From: Flavobacterium xinjiangense
Lineage (GTDB): Bacteria; Bacteroidota; Bacteroidia; Flavobacteriales; Flavobacteriaceae
Direction of reading: 5' to 3'
Assembly: GCF_900142885.1 (NCBI RefSeq)
Contig: NZ_FRCL01000007.1
Location: 62,001-126,000 of the forward strand
Length of the DNA stretch: 64,000 nt
In this document: piece after piece, positions 52,521 through 61,443 of the stretch
How positions within the stretch are numbered: the stretch's first letter is position 1
Layout: each line of letters starts with the position of its first letter
Notes under the pieces: generated by a model
Database searches by the model: none
The model's input: only the letters and a program-made list of their open reading frames with translations
Told to the model about the DNA's origin: nothing
Made by a program: the position numbers and the translations under genes

Positions 52521-53216
52521 CTAAAAAAGCAATCCTCTATTTTTAGCTTCGCGAACTAATTCGATATCGCTACCTTCTTCTACCTTCAATAATTCTTTCA
52601 AATTTATTTTTCTCCGTTCAATTGCACCTAACGATATTGGGATGTACTGCGGTATATCATTCAACTTTGTCCCTTTCGATAAATGAAATAAAATTTGTTT
52701 GTCAAATTGATCTATTTCTATAGTATCTTCTTCAGACAAGCTCAACATTTTCAAAACTGATTCACTATAATATGTTTTGCCTTTAATTACCTTATCAAAA
52801 GCAAAAATCAATTCATCAAATGTCAAATCATTTTTTATAACCAATCCACTAGGGTTAATTGTTTTGATGATAGTCTTTATTTTTAGTAATTCGGTATACA
52901 TGGTAAGTAAAATAATTTTACAGCTGGGCATATATTCCGAAATCAATTTTGCCAAATCCTCGCCATTATAAATCCCTTTTTCTTCATAAGGAGGCATACT
53001 AATATCTAAAAAAGCAATATCAAAAACAGTCGTATCGGGGTCAGTAATAATATTATATGCCGATTCGCAATCTTTGGCCTGACTAATTAAAAACTCAAAG
53101 TCTTTAGGATTATACCTTGTAATTGCATTTTTGTATCCCTCAATAATAAAAGGGTGATCATCAACGATTAGTATATTGTTTTTTATTGTAGTCTTTAGAT
53201 TTGAGGCAATTGTCAT
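52521..53216 (-). CDS. Response regulator, LuxR-like
   Basis: A 231-residue regulator: receiver domain with DDHPFI, phospho-Asp in IAFLDISMPP and the conserved Lys in LVIKND, followed by a short C-terminal domain (FDKQILFHLSKGTKLNDIPQYI and SLGAIERRKINLKELL in outline) in the place of a LuxR helix-turn-helix. It is the cognate partner of the TPR histidine kinase: its ATG overlaps the kinase stop codon (ATGA). Its targets are unknown; the adjacent repeat-protein gene is the obvious candidate. Confidence 0.88.
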   Translation of the reverse strand: MTIASNLKTTIKNNILIVDDHPFIIEGYKNAITRYNPKDFEFLISQAKDCESAYNIITDPDTTVFDIAFLDISMPPYEEKGIYNGEDLAKLISEYMPSCKIILLTMYTELLKIKTIIKTINPSGLVIKNDLTFDELIFAFDKVIKGKTYYSESVLKMLSLSEEDTIEIDQFDKQILFHLSKGTKLNDIPQYIPISLGAIERRKINLKELLKVEEGSDIELVREAKNRGLLF

Positions 53217-55270
53217 TCCTGTGTTAGTATTTGTTTGTTTTCAAAAGGAACTGCAATCGTTATGATTGTCCCATTCCCTTTTTTTGATTGTATGTCAACA
53301 GTTCCATTGCATTCTGTGGTTCGGGATTGTATATTTTGCAAGCCTATCCCTTTTTTTGATTTCCTTACATCAAATCCCTTTCCGTCATCAGTTATGGTTA
53401 AAAATAAATCCCCATCCCTTTTTTTTATTTCTACTTTAATATTATTCGCTTCAGCATATTTATTAATATTTTGAAGTGATTCTTGGATAATCCTATACAA
53501 ATTTATTTTAACGGAATTGCTAATTAATTCCCATTTGATAGTTCTGTCAATCGTTGCAATTAATTTGGGCTTGAACGTCTTTTTTTGATCTTCGAGCAAA
53601 TTATCTACAATGGCAACGAAGTTATTAATTAATTCTGATTTTTCTCTATTCAAATCATGGGAAATTTCACGAATATCTTGTTCTATATTTTTTAATTCAG
53701 ACAGATAACTAATTCGCTGTTTAATGGCTGGCTCATCATTGAATTTATTCAAACCGTCCAGATTCATCCGTACGCCAAACATTCTCCCCAAAACCCCATC
53801 ATGCAATTCTTGCGCAACTCTTTTTTTCTCTTGCACCCTATTGGTTTCAATGGTGCTTTGCTGCGAAATCATAAGATTATATATTTCTTCATTGACCTTT
53901 TGTTGTTCCTGTTTGAAGAGTAATTCTCTATTTTTAGTTTTTTGAGCTTTTAGGATATATAAAAATAATCCTAAGACAGCAAAAGCACTGAACCCAAATA
54001 ACAAATTTCGATTTTTAGTTTCCAGATCAGTATTCTCGTCTTTTATCTGATCAGTTTCATATTCGATGCGGGAGAATTTGTCGCCCATTTTTCGATCAGC
54101 TTTTTGCAAATCTTCATTGATTCGAATATATTCTTTGTTATAGGAGGATGCTTTTTCCGGCTCAATAATAGCCAATTGTTTAAGAGCTACCAAAACATCT
54201 CTGGAAACACTAGTGTTTGTGGCTAGAAGAAGTGCTTGTTTAGAAAATTGAATCGCCTTAACAGTATCGCTTTTTGACGCAAAATATTCTGATAAATGTA
54301 TTTTACTAACAAATATTCCTGAAGTCAATTTTAAACTTGCTCTCAGTTTCAATGACTGGTAAAATAAATCAGGGAGACCATCGGTTTCGTTAAGTTTAAA
54401 TTTAGAATATGCTAAATTATCAGATAGAACCGCAAATAAAGCTGGCTTATATTTTAGCAAGTTTTTCTGATACAATCCTTTTTCAAAATATTTTTTTGCA
54501 AGCAAGTAATTTTGAGAATTGAGATAAATAAATCCTATATTATTATAAGAACTAGCTCTAGACTGAAATTCCTTAGGTATTGTTTCATCATCACTAATTG
54601 CTAATGCCTTATTTGAATATATTATAGCATTATCATATTCGCCAAGTTCATTATATATTAATCCCAGAAGATTATAAGCATCGTATAAGATATTATTCAC
54701 TTGCTTTTCTTCTTTAATTTTCCGCAACACATTGAAAACTGAGTTTTGTGCTCCTAAAAAACCACCTATCTTATACTGTAAATTAGCCTTGCTAATTAAT
54801 ATTTTACTTAAAACAATATTATCACTAGGTTGGGTGTACATCTTTTCTGCTTTATTGTAAAACATAAAAGCACTGTCCGAAATAGATTGAGAATCATAAT
54901 AATCCCCCAAATAAGTGTAAGCCTTTGTTAAATGAAAAGTATCCTTGGTACTTTCTGCCTTATCAAGAACCAAGTGGACCGTTTTATTAAATTCTTTCCA
55001 ATTGTTTATATTATAATAACGGTTGGCTACTTTGAATAGATTTACTCTATTTAGAGAATCATTCTCCTGATTAATAACGATATTAAAAGCTTTCTGAGTA
55101 AATACTAGCCTCTTATCTGTGGACAAGCTAAAATCATTTGCTAATGAAAAATAAGTAGAAAGACTATCTTCAGATGAAGTTATTACGATAGCTTCTGCCT
55201 TCTTTTTGGAACATCCAAAAAAAATAAATAACAGAAAAAATATTTGATATAAAAAAATTTTATTTTTCAA
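53213..55270 (-). CDS. Lipoprotein TPR sensor histidine kinase (HisKA_3)
   Basis: A 685-residue sensor. The lipobox IFFGC puts a lipid on Cys20, so the N-terminal part is outside the inner membrane. Tetratricopeptide-type repeats cover about residues 60-380 (YDAYNLLGLIYNELGEYDNAII and YNNIGFIYLNSQNYLLAKKYF in outline). One membrane segment (LLFGFSAFAVLGLFLYIL) is followed by a coiled coil, then a HisKA_3 domain with phospho-His in QELHDGVLGRMFG, and an HATPase with DDGKGFDVRK and GIGLQNI. It signals to the overlapping response regulator. TPR kinases of this type probably sense protein or peptide partners. Confidence 0.9.
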   Translation of the reverse strand: MKNKIFLYQIFFLLFIFFGCSKKKAEAIVITSSEDSLSTYFSLANDFSLSTDKRLVFTQKAFNIVINQENDSLNRVNLFKVANRYYNINNWKEFNKTVHLVLDKAESTKDTFHLTKAYTYLGDYYDSQSISDSAFMFYNKAEKMYTQPSDNIVLSKILISKANLQYKIGGFLGAQNSVFNVLRKIKEEKQVNNILYDAYNLLGLIYNELGEYDNAIIYSNKALAISDDETIPKEFQSRASSYNNIGFIYLNSQNYLLAKKYFEKGLYQKNLLKYKPALFAVLSDNLAYSKFKLNETDGLPDLFYQSLKLRASLKLTSGIFVSKIHLSEYFASKSDTVKAIQFSKQALLLATNTSVSRDVLVALKQLAIIEPEKASSYNKEYIRINEDLQKADRKMGDKFSRIEYETDQIKDENTDLETKNRNLLFGFSAFAVLGLFLYILKAQKTKNRELLFKQEQQKVNEEIYNLMISQQSTIETNRVQEKKRVAQELHDGVLGRMFGVRMNLDGLNKFNDEPAIKQRISYLSELKNIEQDIREISHDLNREKSELINNFVAIVDNLLEDQKKTFKPKLIATIDRTIKWELISNSVKINLYRIIQESLQNINKYAEANNIKVEIKKRDGDLFLTITDDGKGFDVRKSKKGIGLQNIQSRTTECNGTVDIQSKKGNGTIITIAVPFENKQILTQE

Positions 55271-55318
55271 TTGTCAATAATGAATTTTATCAAAAATAGT
55301 AAAATAAAACTACTGACA

Positions 55319-55350
55319 TAAAAAAAGGCTACCAAATAAATGATAGCCTA
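55319..55350 (-). terminator. Terminator of the repeat-protein gene
   Basis: AGGCTACCA, six-base loop, TGATAGCCT with a T run on the minus strand, 30 bases beyond the repeat gene's stop. It separates this gene from the kinase gene. Confidence 0.7.
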
Positions 55351-55379
55351 CTGCTATTTATGTAAATTATATTTTAGAA

Positions 55380-55649
55380 TTAGTCAAGTTTTACATTTCC
55401 TGCCGAAGTAGAACCTTGACCGATAATATCCAATTTCACGTTCCCAGCCGAAGTAGAGCCTTGACCGATAATATCCAATTTCACGTTCCCTGCTGAAGTG
55501 GAACCTTGACCAATAATATCTAACTTCACGTTTCCTGCTGAAGTAGAACCTTGACCAATAATGCTTACATTATCTGATTTAGATGTAGTAAATGATGTCA
55601 ATATCATTACTAAAGAGAATAAACCGATTGTTAAGATTGCTTTTTTCAT
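55380..55649 (-). CDS. Small secreted protein made of four identical 15-residue repeats
   Basis: An 89-residue protein. Residues 1-22 form a signal peptide (KKAILTIGLFSLVMILTSFTT), a short linker SKSDNVS follows, and residues 30-89 are exactly four copies of IIGQGSTSAGNVKLD. The four 45-bp units differ at about ten of fifteen codons, all synonymously, so the peptide itself is conserved by selection and is not a fresh slippage product. Alternating hydrophobic residues (V, L, I, I) with Gly, Ser and Asn turns suggest a stacked beta-strand or curli-like solenoid. It lies between a LytTR regulator and a TPR kinase/regulator pair. I do not recognise a named family. Confidence 0.8.
   Translation of the reverse strand: MKKAILTIGLFSLVMILTSFTTSKSDNVSIIGQGSTSAGNVKLDIIGQGSTSAGNVKLDIIGQGSTSAGNVKLDIIGQGSTSAGNVKLD
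55383..55562 (-). repeat. Four tandem 45-bp coding repeats
   Basis: Four in-frame 45-bp units, head to tail, encode the four 15-residue repeats. Units differ only at third positions and at the Leu first position (CTT, TTG, TTG, TTA). Confidence 0.95.
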
Positions 55650-55825
55650 AATAGGGGATTTTTATGTTTTTATTTGATTTTACGTTAATTACCATTCTTT
55701 TAGCAAGAATTTCTTTAGTAAAACTACATAAGGAACTTCAATTTTTCCTACAGAAAAAGGCGTATATGGTGGAATATAGCCATCTGATAGTGAATGACAT
55801 TCAAATGAGGGTAAATGACTATTTT

Positions 55826-56641
55826 TTAAATTTCCAGATAATTCCCGTTAGAGAAATCAGAGATAATTTGGTCGACATTTGCCTTATAGGATTTAGAAAA
55901 AGGTAGTTTAACTGTAGTATTTTTAATATAACATACCGTATTTCCAGTATGAATTCTGGAAATATAATTGCGATTTACGATATAACTGTTGTGAATTCTA
56001 ATAAAAGGAAAAGATAAAATTCCTTCAAAATGCTTCAATGTTTTGAACGCAGTGATCATTTCACCATTATTAAGATGTATATCGGTTGAATTATTATCTG
56101 CCTGAAGATAACAAATATCTTTGGCATCAATGTATCTATAGTCACCATAGGATTTTATACATAATATCAGTGGTTTTTCATCAACTATAGGCAGCTGTTG
56201 TGTATTAGAAACTGGTTTTTCATCAAGGATAATTGTTTGCTCTTTTGGTGGCTGAAATGAAGCATGGGATTTATTCAATTTCAAAATCAATTTTACCAAA
56301 TCAATATTTACCAAAGGCTTCAACAAGTAATCCGTCACTTCATATTGTATTGCGTCAAAAGCTAAATCCTTACTTGTAGTTGTTACAATGATTTTCGGAA
56401 CTACATTCAAGAACCTATATAATTCATTGATAAGAGCTAATGATAAATTGCTTTCTTTATTAATTGGATCAATTTCGAGAAAAATTAAATCCGGCTTACA
56501 TTCTAATATGAGATTTAAACCATCATTATAGTTGTTTGCTGCTGCCACAAAAATAAGCTCCGAAAAACCATCGGCAACGGCTTTCGTATTCAAAAAACTT
56601 TCCTGATTATCGTCAATAATAATGTACGAATAATTCATCAA
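55826..56641 (-). CDS. LytTR-domain regulator with a non-canonical receiver
   Basis: A 271-residue regulator: N-terminal receiver, Pro/Gln linker, C-terminal LytTR DNA-binding domain (CIKSYGDYRYIDAKDICYLQADNNST in outline, then MITAFKTLKHFEG and FIRIHNSYIVNRNYISRI). In the receiver the acidic pocket Asp10-Asp11 and the Lys in YLLKPL are present, but the phosphoacceptor is Glu56 (PDLIFLEIDP) where Asp is expected. The protein may therefore be locked on, or switched by something other than phosphorylation. It is upstream of and on the same strand as the repeat-protein gene. The start may be either of the first two Met codons. Confidence 0.88.
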   Translation of the reverse strand: MMNYSYIIIDDNQESFLNTKAVADGFSELIFVAAANNYNDGLNLILECKPDLIFLEIDPINKESNLSLALINELYRFLNVVPKIIVTTTSKDLAFDAIQYEVTDYLLKPLVNIDLVKLILKLNKSHASFQPPKEQTIILDEKPVSNTQQLPIVDEKPLILCIKSYGDYRYIDAKDICYLQADNNSTDIHLNNGEMITAFKTLKHFEGILSFPFIRIHNSYIVNRNYISRIHTGNTVCYIKNTTVKLPFSKSYKANVDQIISDFSNGNYLEI

Positions 56642-56734
56642 TTGTTTTTCCTGCTATGGTTAGGCATTTTATCAGCGCTCCAAAGTAAATTACACTTCAA
56701 ATTATTAAATTATGTGAGTAGTTCGGTTACACTA

Positions 56735-56766
56735 ATTAAACTAAAAAAGAAATTTTTTAGTTTAAT
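56735..56766. repeat. Perfect 14-bp hairpin in the LytTR-DUF3575 intergenic region
   Basis: ATTAAACTAAAAAA, GAAA loop, TTTTTTAGTTTAAT. It lies about 95 bases upstream of the LytTR start. Elsewhere in the 56642-57105 gap, TTAAGATGAAG occurs twice (56849-56859, 56983-56993); I see no gene or clear promoter. Confidence 0.55.
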
Positions 56767-57105
56767 ATTCTCGTTAACTTTCTAAAAATAAGCATTTAAC
56801 AATTTTTCAATAGATCTTGTTAATATGTTTTAAACAAATGTTAATACATTAAGATGAAGTGCAAATAAATCCGATAAAGTACATGATTCTATTTTCAGAA
56901 AGAAACTCTAAATTAAATTCATCATAATCATTCCTTAAAAAACATTTCGTGCAGCAACAAAAAACTTTCCGCTTAGGAACACTTAAGATGAAGACAAAAG
57001 TAAATTATTTGAGCAGCACTTTATCTGAACTAACCAACATTAAATAAAATGAGAAAAGCATTATTTTTACAAATTTATCTTACTTTTAAACAAAAAACTA
57101 ATTCT

Positions 57106-57636
57106 ATGAAAAAACTATTTATTACAATGTGCTTATCTTCTTTTTTATCCGGTTTTGCCCAAGAAAAAGGAACAATCGATTTTAATCGAAATGAATTAAA
57201 AGGAAATGCGCTTTTCTTAGTATTAGGAGCTGCTGAAATTACTTACGAAAGATTAATAAATGAAGATTCTGGAGTAGGCGTTTCATTATTTTTTGTTAAA
57301 GAGGAAGATTTTGACACACAATTTAGTTTAACACCATACTACCGATCTTATTTTGGCAAAAAAACAGCAGCTGGCTTTTTTGTAGAAGGGTTCGGAATGA
57401 TTAATTCAGGAAACACCGGAAGTTATTCAGAATACGATTCCGTAAATCAAAACTATTATACTGTAGAAGGAAAAAATTTCACAGATGTTGCTTTGGGTTT
57501 TGGTTTGGGTGCAAAATGGGTACAAAAAAGAGGATTTGTTTTTGAAATAAACGCAGGAATCGGCAGGAATTTATTAAACAGTAATAGCCCTGAAGTTGTA
57601 GGTCGCGGCGGAATAACGTTAGGCTACCGATTTTAA
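57106..57636 (+). CDS. DUF3575-like outer membrane protein
   Basis: A 176-residue exported protein starting at ATG 57106, where the signal KKLFITMCLSSFLSGFAQ begins; the frame is open to 57049 but those residues are not signal-like. The mature part alternates hydrophobic and polar residues (NALFLVLGAAEITYERLINEDSGVG in outline, SLTPYYRSYFGK, AAGFFVEGFG) and ends GGITLGYRF with a terminal aromatic. That fits a small eight-stranded outer membrane barrel, as in the DUF3575 family. The ligand or function is unknown. Confidence 0.8.
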   Translation: MKKLFITMCLSSFLSGFAQEKGTIDFNRNELKGNALFLVLGAAEITYERLINEDSGVGVSLFFVKEEDFDTQFSLTPYYRSYFGKKTAAGFFVEGFGMINSGNTGSYSEYDSVNQNYYTVEGKNFTDVALGFGLGAKWVQKRGFVFEINAGIGRNLLNSNSPEVVGRGGITLGYRF

Positions 57637-57639
57637 ACA

Positions 57640-57671
57640 AAAAATGCTTCTCGATTGAGAAGCATTTTTTT
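57640..57671. terminator. Terminator between the DUF3575 gene and glyS
   Basis: AAAAATGCTTCTC, GATT loop, GAGAAGCATTTTT with T runs on both strands, between convergent genes. Confidence 0.85.
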
Positions 57672-57689
57672 ATAAGTGCGATAGTTTGC

Positions 57690-59231
57690 TTACATTTTCA
57701 TTAACCAATTTTTTACCGAAACTTCATTTTCGATAATTGATTTCAAATCGGCAATATTTACACGGTCCTGTTTCATTGAATCTCTGTGGCGAATTGTTAC
57801 CGTTTGATCTTCGATAGTTTGATGATCTACAGTAATACAAAACGGAGTCCCAAGAGCATCTTGTCTTCTATAACGTCTTCCTACAGCATCTTTTTCGTCA
57901 TAAGCCACATTGAAATCCCATCTTAAATCGTCAACAATTTTATGTGCGATATCTGGCAACCCATCTTTTTTAACTAACGGCAAAATTGCTGCTTTGGTTG
58001 GTGCCAGAACGGATGGTAATTTCAGAACTGTTCTTGTAGAACCATCTTCTAATGTTTCTTCTTTTAAAGAAGTTGCAAAAACAGCCAAGAACATTCTATC
58101 TAATCCTACTGAAGTTTCCACTACATAAGGAACATAATTCTGATTCAATTCAGCATCAAAATATTGTAATTTTCTACCTGAAAACTGTTCGTGTGCCTTC
58201 AAGTCAAAATCAGTACGAGAGTGAATTCCTTCTAATTCTTTGAATCCAAAAGGGAAATTAAACTCAATATCAGCCGCAGCATTGGCATAATGCGCTAATT
58301 TTTCATGATCGTGGAAACGGTAATTTTCTTTACCAAGTCCTAATGACAAATGCCAATTTAGTCTAGATGTTTTCCAATGTTCGTACCATCTCATTTCATC
58401 GCCCGGACGCACAAAAAATTGCATTTCCATTTGTTCAAATTCCCGCATACGGAAAATAAATTGTCTTGCAACGATTTCATTTCTAAACGCTTTTCCGGTT
58501 TGTGCAATTCCAAAAGGAACTTTCATTCGTCCTGATTTTTGTACATTCAGGAAATTTACAAAAATACCTTGAGCGGTTTCTGGACGTAAGTATAAATCCA
58601 TCGCTGTATCAGCTGACGCTCCTAATTTTGTACCAAACATCAAGTTAAATTGACGCACTTCTGTCCAATTTCTAGAACCAGTTTCCGGATCAGCAATTTC
58701 TAATTCTTCAATCAAGGCTTTTACATCTTCAAGATCTTCGTTACCGAGTGAACGAGCCATTCTTTCCAGAATTTCTCTTTCCTTAGCTTTATACTCAATC
58801 ACTCGAGCATTTGTAGTTACAAATTCCTGTTCGTTGAAAGCATCACCAAAACGAGCTCTTGCTTTTTCGATTTCTTTGATTGCTTTCTGATTCAGCTTTT
58901 CAGCGTAATCTTCAATCAAAACATCGGCTCTATATCTTCTTTTCGAATCTTTGTTATCTATCAATGGATCGTTGAAGGCATCTACGTGACCTGATGCTTT
59001 CCATGTGGTTGGATGCATCAATATTGCCGCGTCAAGACCCACGATGTTATCGTTCATTTGAACCATCGCTTTCCACCAATATTCGCGTATATTCTTTTTT
59101 AATTCTACTCCGTTTTGTGCATAATCATAGACTGCACTTAAACCATCGTAAATTTCGCTTGACGGAAAAATAAATCCGTATTCTTTTGCGTGCGAAATTA
59201 CATTCTTAAATAAATCTTCTTGTTTTGCCAT
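57690..59231 (-). CDS. glyS: Glycine--tRNA ligase
   Basis: The single-chain, dimeric class II glycyl-tRNA synthetase, as in eukaryotes and many bacteria, not the two-subunit GlyQ/GlyS enzyme. The 513 residues have FPSSEIYDGLSAVYDYAQNG, motif 1 to 3 regions (LRPETAQGIFVNF, FRNEIVARQFIFRMREFEQMEMQFF in outline, VGLDRMFLAVF) and an anticodon domain (LPLVKKDGLPDIAHKI, RYRRQDALGTPFCITVDH in outline). A -7 box TATTTTTG lies 7 bases before its ATG (59239-59246, minus strand). Confidence 0.95.
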   Translation of the reverse strand: MAKQEDLFKNVISHAKEYGFIFPSSEIYDGLSAVYDYAQNGVELKKNIREYWWKAMVQMNDNIVGLDAAILMHPTTWKASGHVDAFNDPLIDNKDSKRRYRADVLIEDYAEKLNQKAIKEIEKARARFGDAFNEQEFVTTNARVIEYKAKEREILERMARSLGNEDLEDVKALIEELEIADPETGSRNWTEVRQFNLMFGTKLGASADTAMDLYLRPETAQGIFVNFLNVQKSGRMKVPFGIAQTGKAFRNEIVARQFIFRMREFEQMEMQFFVRPGDEMRWYEHWKTSRLNWHLSLGLGKENYRFHDHEKLAHYANAAADIEFNFPFGFKELEGIHSRTDFDLKAHEQFSGRKLQYFDAELNQNYVPYVVETSVGLDRMFLAVFATSLKEETLEDGSTRTVLKLPSVLAPTKAAILPLVKKDGLPDIAHKIVDDLRWDFNVAYDEKDAVGRRYRRQDALGTPFCITVDHQTIEDQTVTIRHRDSMKQDRVNIADLKSIIENEVSVKNWLMKM

Positions 59232-59328
59232 AATACTGCAAAAATATAAAAAGTGAACTTAAAAAAAAGAAAATTGTTAAAGATTGAAGCATTGATTTGT
59301 CTATTTTTATAAATAAATCCTTGATTAC

Positions 59329-60012
59329 ATGTTTGAAAGCATTATAAATCTCTTTTTTCCAAAAGTCTGTTCCGGTTGCAGCTCCTTTTTATTATCTAAT
59401 GAAAATGTGATTTGTACGGTTTGCCGACACGATATTCCGTTGACCAATCATCACTTGAACCCTGAAAATGATGCCTTCAAAAAGTTTTATGGACGAATTC
59501 CTGTAATTCACACTTCGGCATTGTTTTATTTTCATAAAAAAGGAATTGTACAAGAACTGATTCATAATTTGAAATATAAAGGACATGAGGAAATAGGAAC
59601 TATTTTAGGCGAATGGTACGCTGAAGATTTAAAAACAATTGCTTTATTACAATCCGTGGACGAAATTATTCCTGTGCCATTGCATCCAAAAAAATTAAAA
59701 CAAAGAGGGTACAATCAAGTAACCGCTTTTGGCGAAGGGCTTTCCTCTAGTTTAAATTTGGATTATAACGACTCGCTTTTAATTCGAAATGTATATTCAA
59801 AAACCCAATCCAAAAAAAACTTATTAGGTAGAACGGAAGGGATTGAAACTATTTTTGATGTTGTGTTTACAGAAAAAAATTACAATAAACATTTCCTTTT
59901 AATCGATGATGTGATTACAACTGGATCTACTTTAGAAGCATGTTCTCGTGCCTTAATGAAAATTCCAGGAGCTAAAATTAGTATCGTGTGCATGGCTATG
60001 GCACAATCCTGA
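59329..60012 (+). CDS. comF: ComF family phosphoribosyltransferase-like protein
   Basis: A 227-residue protein like Bacillus ComFC and E. coli GntX, associated with DNA uptake. An N-terminal zinc ribbon (CSGCSSFLLSNENVICTVC in outline) precedes a type I phosphoribosyltransferase domain with the PRPP loop LLIDDVITTGSTLEAC. EIIPVPLHPKKLKQRGYNQ is the family signature. No other competence genes are in the window. Confidence 0.92.
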   Translation: MFESIINLFFPKVCSGCSSFLLSNENVICTVCRHDIPLTNHHLNPENDAFKKFYGRIPVIHTSALFYFHKKGIVQELIHNLKYKGHEEIGTILGEWYAEDLKTIALLQSVDEIIPVPLHPKKLKQRGYNQVTAFGEGLSSSLNLDYNDSLLIRNVYSKTQSKKNLLGRTEGIETIFDVVFTEKNYNKHFLLIDDVITTGSTLEACSRALMKIPGAKISIVCMAMAQS

Positions 60013-60079
60013 TAAAAAAATTCTAACTCTAATGTTTTATTAAAAATAATGTGGCTATCCTTAACCAACGCCAATACTG

Positions 60080-60170
60080 TTTTTTGCCACAGATTTAAAG
60101 GATTTTCACTGATTTCTCAAATAGACCCAATTCATTTTTTCTTTAATCTGTTATAATCTGTGGCCAAAAA
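60080..60170. repeat. Inverted-repeat element downstream of comF
   Basis: TTTTTTGCCACAGATT near 60080 is the approximate reverse complement of AATCTGTGGCCAAAAAA near 60155, with more AATCT/AGATT repeats between. I recall GCCACAGATT elements as frequent in flavobacterial spacers. Confidence 0.5.
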
Positions 60171-60238
60171 AAAATAAAGTTAGTCCGCAAAGTCACAGTG
60201 ATAAAAAACAAAACAGTATTGTAAAGCACAATCGTTTT

Positions 60239-60397
60239 TAGCCTTGATTACTTCACCCAACTTTTATTCCCATAGGAGTTCAGTGAACTTCGTTTGAAGT
60301 GAAAATCCTTTCTAGTCCCGAACTTATTTCCGGATCCTGAAACAAGTTCGGGACTAGAAAGATTGCAGTGGAAAGCAGGAAATAGCTCCTAAAAATA
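60239..60397. repeat. Interspersed hairpin element, copy B
   Basis: The same flanks as the element at 42271-42422 (TAGCCTTGATTACTTCAC, GGAGTTCAGTGAACTTCG, then GATTGCA and AATAGCTCCTAAAAATA). Between them is a different, perfectly paired 18-bp stem (60308-60325 with 60344-60361) and an 18-base loop holding its own TTTC/GAAA pair. With the inverted repeat above it accounts for most of the 60013-60543 gap. Confidence 0.8.
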
Positions 60398-60496
60398 AGC
60401 ACGTTACAATTACTTATCGAATTAAAAAGAGCATACTATCAATTAATTTAATGAAATTATAACGAAATAGAATTTCCGATTACAAAGTTAAATGTA

Positions 60497-60504
60497 TAAA
60501 TTTG
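60497..60504 (+). promoter_or_regulatory. -7 element of the superoxide dismutase gene
   Basis: TAAATTTG matches TAnnTTTG, 39 bases before the start codon. The expected -33 TTG is absent. Confidence 0.4.
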
Positions 60505-60543
60505 AATAAAATATTATTATAAATCAATTTAAACAATCATATT

Positions 60544-61152
60544 ATGGCTTTTGAATTACCACAATTACCTTATGCGTATGACGCATTAGAACCTTATATT
60601 GATGCACGCACGATGGAAATTCATCATACAAAACATCATAACGCCTACATTACAAATGTCAATGCAGCGATTGCCGGAACAGATTTAGAAGGCAAAACTA
60701 TTGAAAATATCTTGATTAATCTTGACATGAAAAACATGCCAGTTCGTAACAATGGTGGTGGATTTTACAACCACAATTTGTATTGGACTGTAATGACTCC
60801 AAACGGTGGCGGACTTCCAACAGGTGATTTGTTGGCAGCAATAGAAGCTGCTTTTGGAACTTTTGAAGAGTTTAAAGCAAAATTCAGCAAAGCAGGAGCA
60901 ACACAATTTGGTTCTGGTTGGGCATGGTTATGTGTTCATAAAGGTGGGAAATTAGATGTTTGCGGAACTCCTAACCAAGACAATCCATTAATGCCGGGCG
61001 TAGGTTGCGGCGGAACTCCAATTTTAGGAATGGACGTTTGGGAACATGCTTATTACTTGCATTACCAAAACAGAAGACCTGATTATATTGAAGCATTTTT
61101 TAATGTAATTAATTGGACGGAAGTTTCAAGAAGATATGCTTTAGAGAAATAA
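60544..61152 (+). CDS. sodA: Superoxide dismutase, Mn/Fe type
   Basis: This cytoplasmic enzyme dismutates superoxide to peroxide and oxygen. The 202 residues carry the metal ligands: His27 ([12 protein letters not shown]), His in [11 protein letters not shown], and Asp and His in [17 protein letters not shown] before FYNH and Gln in TPNQDNP are features of the manganese form, although cambialistic enzymes look similar. The gene stands alone, with an interspersed repeat upstream and a strong terminator after. Confidence 0.93.
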   Translation: MAFELPQLPYAYDALEPYIDARTMEIHHTKHHNAYITNVNAAIAGTDLEGKTIENILINLDMKNMPVRNNGGGFYNHNLYWTVMTPNGGGLPTGDLLAAIEAAFGTFEEFKAKFSKAGATQFGSGWAWLCVHKGGKLDVCGTPNQDNPLMPGVGCGGTPILGMDVWEHAYYLHYQNRRPDYIEAFFNVINWTEVSRRYALEK

Positions 61153-61212
61153 AAACAGAATAAAGATGAAGGAATAAAGACTTCGAAAACTTATTTTTTT
61201 CATCTTAAAAAC

Positions 61213-61252
61213 AAAAAGCGCCGATTTCAAATTTTGAAGTCGGCGCTTTTAT
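61213..61252 (+). terminator. Terminator of the superoxide dismutase gene
   Basis: AAAAGCGCCGATTTC / GAAGTCGGCGCTTTT, one mismatch, then T-rich. The next stretch to 61443 holds a second, weaker GGTGG/CCACC hairpin (61281-61310), perhaps serving the opposite gene, and nothing else. Confidence 0.8.
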
Positions 61253-61443
61253 TTATGTCATTTCTAGACTTTATTTCAATAAAAAAGGTGGAATTGCTCC
61301 CACCCTTTTTGCCCCAAATCTACCATAAACTTAACCTACTAATGTTATATGGTGGAGTAAATTTATAGTAGTTATATCTTCTAAACAAATAAATTAGATG
61401 AATAACAGATAAAAACGTTTAATTACTGAATTACAATCGTTTA

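Noticed and set aside
55681..55689. A LytTR binding half site (TACGTTAAT) upstream of the repeat gene
   Set aside because: It matches the half-site pattern but the required second copy 21-23 bases away is missing, so chance is as likely.
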